From Pseudomonas sp. M30-35 (lineage in GTDB: Bacteria; Pseudomonadota; Gammaproteobacteria; Pseudomonadales; Pseudomonadaceae): a stretch of DNA of 64,000 nucleotides. The notes beneath the pieces were generated by a model. It ran no database searches. It was not told the origin of the DNA and saw only the letters and a list, made by a program, of their open reading frames with translations. Within the stretch, counting starts at the first letter, position 1, and every line of letters begins with the position of its first letter. Below, piece by piece: positions 62,368 through 64,000 of this stretch. Both the position numbers and the translations under genes were made by a program. The stretch covers positions 3,906,001 through 3,970,000 of the forward strand of contig NZ_CP020892.1 in NCBI RefSeq assembly GCF_002163625.1, in the 5' to 3' direction.

Positions 62368-62715
62368 ATGAGAAAGTTAATTGCGCTTATCGGCCTGCTA
62401 GTTACAACTATTACACTATCAACCCCTGTCGTCGCTGATGATGCAGAACCAGAGCCGCTCTATATCGAAAGCGCCGTATTTATTTTAAATATTAAAAACT
62501 CAGCACCTGGAACCATAGACGGTACGATTCTGGCCACACCCTGCACGGGTTGTGCGCCGATAACACTAAAACTGGATAACAGCACAATAGTTTATTTAAA
62601 CGGCAAACCAGTCGAATACAACCAATTGGGCCTAAAAATCGACTGGACAGGCTCTGTGTTTTACACACCCTCTCGCTTCCCGGTTGCCACTGAACTTTTT
62701 TTGAATCAAAACTGA
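62368..62715 (+). CDS. Small exported protein, possibly PilY2-like
   Basis: 115-residue protein with a signal peptide of about 23 residues (MRKLIALIGLLVTTITLSTPVVA) and a short beta-rich mature part (FILNIKNSAPGTIDGTILAT, KLDNSTIVYLNGKPVEYNQL) with a CTGC motif. The length equals P. aeruginosa PilY2, which lies after pilY1 there, whereas this gene lies between pilX and pilY1. I cannot show homology by eye. Tight spacing (13 bases after pilX, 10 before pilY1) places it in the minor pilin operon. Confidence 0.55.
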   Translation: MRKLIALIGLLVTTITLSTPVVADDAEPEPLYIESAVFILNIKNSAPGTIDGTILATPCTGCAPITLKLDNSTIVYLNGKPVEYNQLGLKIDWTGSVFYTPSRFPVATELFLNQN

Positions 62716-62725
62716 GGACTCGACC

Positions 62726-64000
62726 ATGAGCCTGACCCGTAAACTCGCAATTGGCGCCTCAGCCTTTACTTATTTAGCCTTGTCATTAAGCACCGCGCTT
62801 GCCGATGATACCGAAATCTATACCACTCGCGACTTACCGGCAGATCAGCGGGTCAGGCCAAATATTTTATTTCTTATTGATACATCAGGCTCAATGCAGA
62901 ACGGCGTTCCAGGCACCGACTGCAAAAGCTTGACCCCAATAAGAGGCTCATACCCAAGAGACTGGTGCACAAGAACCAGCACATACTATAGCGACGGCCA
63001 ACTCACCAGATTGCAAGTTGTGAAGCAAGTTGTAAACCAACTAGTTGATGAACTTGCAGTAACAGACGACTCAAATATCGGACTGGCGCGCTTTAGTTCT
63101 GACAACGAAGGTGGGTTTATTAACAACCCAGTCAAGCAGGCCAGCACCGCTGCCAGTTCGTTCAAGTCAAACCTGTCGAGCTATTATGCAAGTGGCGCTA
63201 CTCCGCTACTTGAGAGCTATCACGAAGCCGTACAATATATGCGTGGCAGCAACATTATTTATGGCAATAGCTCACAAGGCTATATCGAAAACAATACAGG
63301 TTCCACAAGAGTTAACCCATGGAATAGCAATAACGAGTCCAAGAAAAATAGCAGCACTTATTTGTCTCCTATTACCAACTCTTGCCAAAAATCCAACATC
63401 ATTGTGCTGACCGACGGCTTACCCAATGGCGACAGTAGCAGTAACGACACTATATCCAAATTAGTAAAAACCGAAGTTGCCAACACCCAGTACACCTCAT
63501 GTAACCGTGGCTACCCAACGGACGGAGAAAGCAATGCGGGTTGCTGGATGCCCGGCTTAGCCGAGTGGATGGCCAATAATGACAGCGGCCCAGCATCCTT
63601 GGCAGGCAAGCAAACGGTATCGACCTACACCATTGGTTTCGGTAATATCAGCGACACTCGACTGCTGCAAGACACCGCAACTCTTGGCAAGGGGAAGTTC
63701 TTTATCACTGAGAACACTTCTGGCCTGGTTAGCTCTCTTAAATCAATTGTTACCGACATTCTGGCGGAAAACACCACCTTCACCACACCGACAGTGTCGG
63801 TGAGTGCTTACAGTAACTTCGGTTACCGCAATGACCTTTATTACGCCCTCTTTCGCCCGGCTAAAGGCGCTCGCTGGGTCGGCAACGTCAAAAAATATAA
63901 AGCCACTACTACCGTCGATGGTGACCTAATCGTCACCGACAGCAAAGGACAAAATGCAATCGACTCCAGCACAGGCTTTTTCAGCGATAGCGCACAAAGC
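62726..64000 (+). CDS. pilY1: Type IV pilus tip adhesin PilY1, N-terminal part
   Basis: 425 codons visible, running off the right edge. Signal peptide of about 26 residues (ending STALA), then a von Willebrand A domain starting NILFLIDTSGSMQNG, whose DTSGS is the MIDAS metal site, with the later SNIIVLTDGLPNGDS and TYTIGFGNISDTRLL. Cysteines at C66, C81 and in SCQKS, SCNRG and GCWMP fit vWA-domain disulfides. The C-terminal beta-propeller is outside the window. PilY1 sits at the pilus tip on PilVWX-FimU and takes part in adhesion and surface sensing. Confidence 0.93.
   Translation, partial: MSLTRKLAIGASAFTYLALSLSTALADDTEIYTTRDLPADQRVRPNILFLIDTSGSMQNGVPGTDCKSLTPIRGSYPRDWCTRTSTYYSDGQLTRLQVVKQVVNQLVDELAVTDDSNIGLARFSSDNEGGFINNPVKQASTAASSFKSNLSSYYASGATPLLESYHEAVQYMRGSNIIYGNSSQGYIENNTGSTRVNPWNSNNESKKNSSTYLSPITNSCQKSNIIVLTDGLPNGDSSSNDTISKLVKTEVANTQYTSCNRGYPTDGESNAGCWMPGLAEWMANNDSGPASLAGKQTVSTYTIGFGNISDTRLLQDTATLGKGKFFITENTSGLVSSLKSIVTDILAENTTFTTPTVSVSAYSNFGYRNDLYYALFRPAKGARWVGNVKKYKATTTVDGDLIVTDSKGQNAIDSSTGFFSDSAQS

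Overview
This window is chromosomal DNA from a Pseudomonas-type gammaproteobacterium. Gene order, as far as I recall the P. aeruginosa PAO1 map, follows the block from roxS/dpp (about PA4494) to pilY1 (about PA4554): dpp peptide transporter, piuB-piuC-sel1-piuA iron genes, speC, a chemotaxis transducer, ampE-ampD, nadC, pilA, pilB-pilC-pilD-coaE-yacG, ndh, a tRNA Lys-Pro-Asn cluster, clpB-pgeF-rluD, bamD, pilS-pilR, thiO and the fimT-fimU-pilVWX-pilY1 minor pilin cluster. The species cannot be fixed from sequence alone.

Layout. 1-8.8 kb: start of roxS, a SIMPL-domain protein and a dipeptide ABC transporter with two tandem binding proteins. 8.9-15.6 kb: iron uptake, including a gutted second TonB receptor behind a good Fur box. 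15.7-25.8 kb: ornithine decarboxylase, release factor 3, a ClC transporter, a TatD nuclease, an MCP and ampE-ampD, with a MITE-like element touching ampE. 25.9-30.3 kb: a tandem repeat array broken by an insertion sequence, then a DUF1631 protein. 30.3-38.3 kb: nadC, a PglL-type pilin glycosylase, pilA, pilBCD, coaE and yacG. 38.4-44.7 kb: small conserved genes, ndh, a second IS copy, a REP-associated tyrosine transposase (RAYT) and three tRNAs. 44.9-56.8 kb: a second DUF1631 protein with a PilZ protein, clpB, pgeF, rluD, bamD and pilSR. 56.8-64 kb: a third IS copy, thiO and the minor pilin operon, running off the end inside pilY1.

The most interesting content is a layered mobile system. A REP/REPIN-like repeat family (paired hairpins, each preceded by GTAGGG, facing each other) occurs at about nine places, including both sides of the RAYT gene that probably spreads it. 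Three nearly identical 1218-bp IS110-family elements (26029-27246, 42376-43593, 56830-58047) sit in this repeat at the same place: after the palindrome GGCGGACAG-loop-CTGTCCGCC, at the dinucleotide CT of CCCTAC. The 226-bp leader of the element can be folded as an IS621-type bridge RNA. Its target loop carries an 11-nt copy of the left target and a GTAG complementary to the right target; its donor loop carries ACGGTATC and CAAG, which match the two element ends across the same core. So the guides, target and donor of a bridge-RNA recombinase that is programmed onto the signature motif of a RAYT repeat can be read directly from this window.

Type IV pilus genes dominate the rest: pilin, its glycosylase, assembly motor, peptidase, the PilS-PilR regulators, a sigma-54 promoter in front of pilA and the minor pilins. 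PilZ and DUF1631 proteins suggest c-di-GMP-linked surface behaviour, which is inference.
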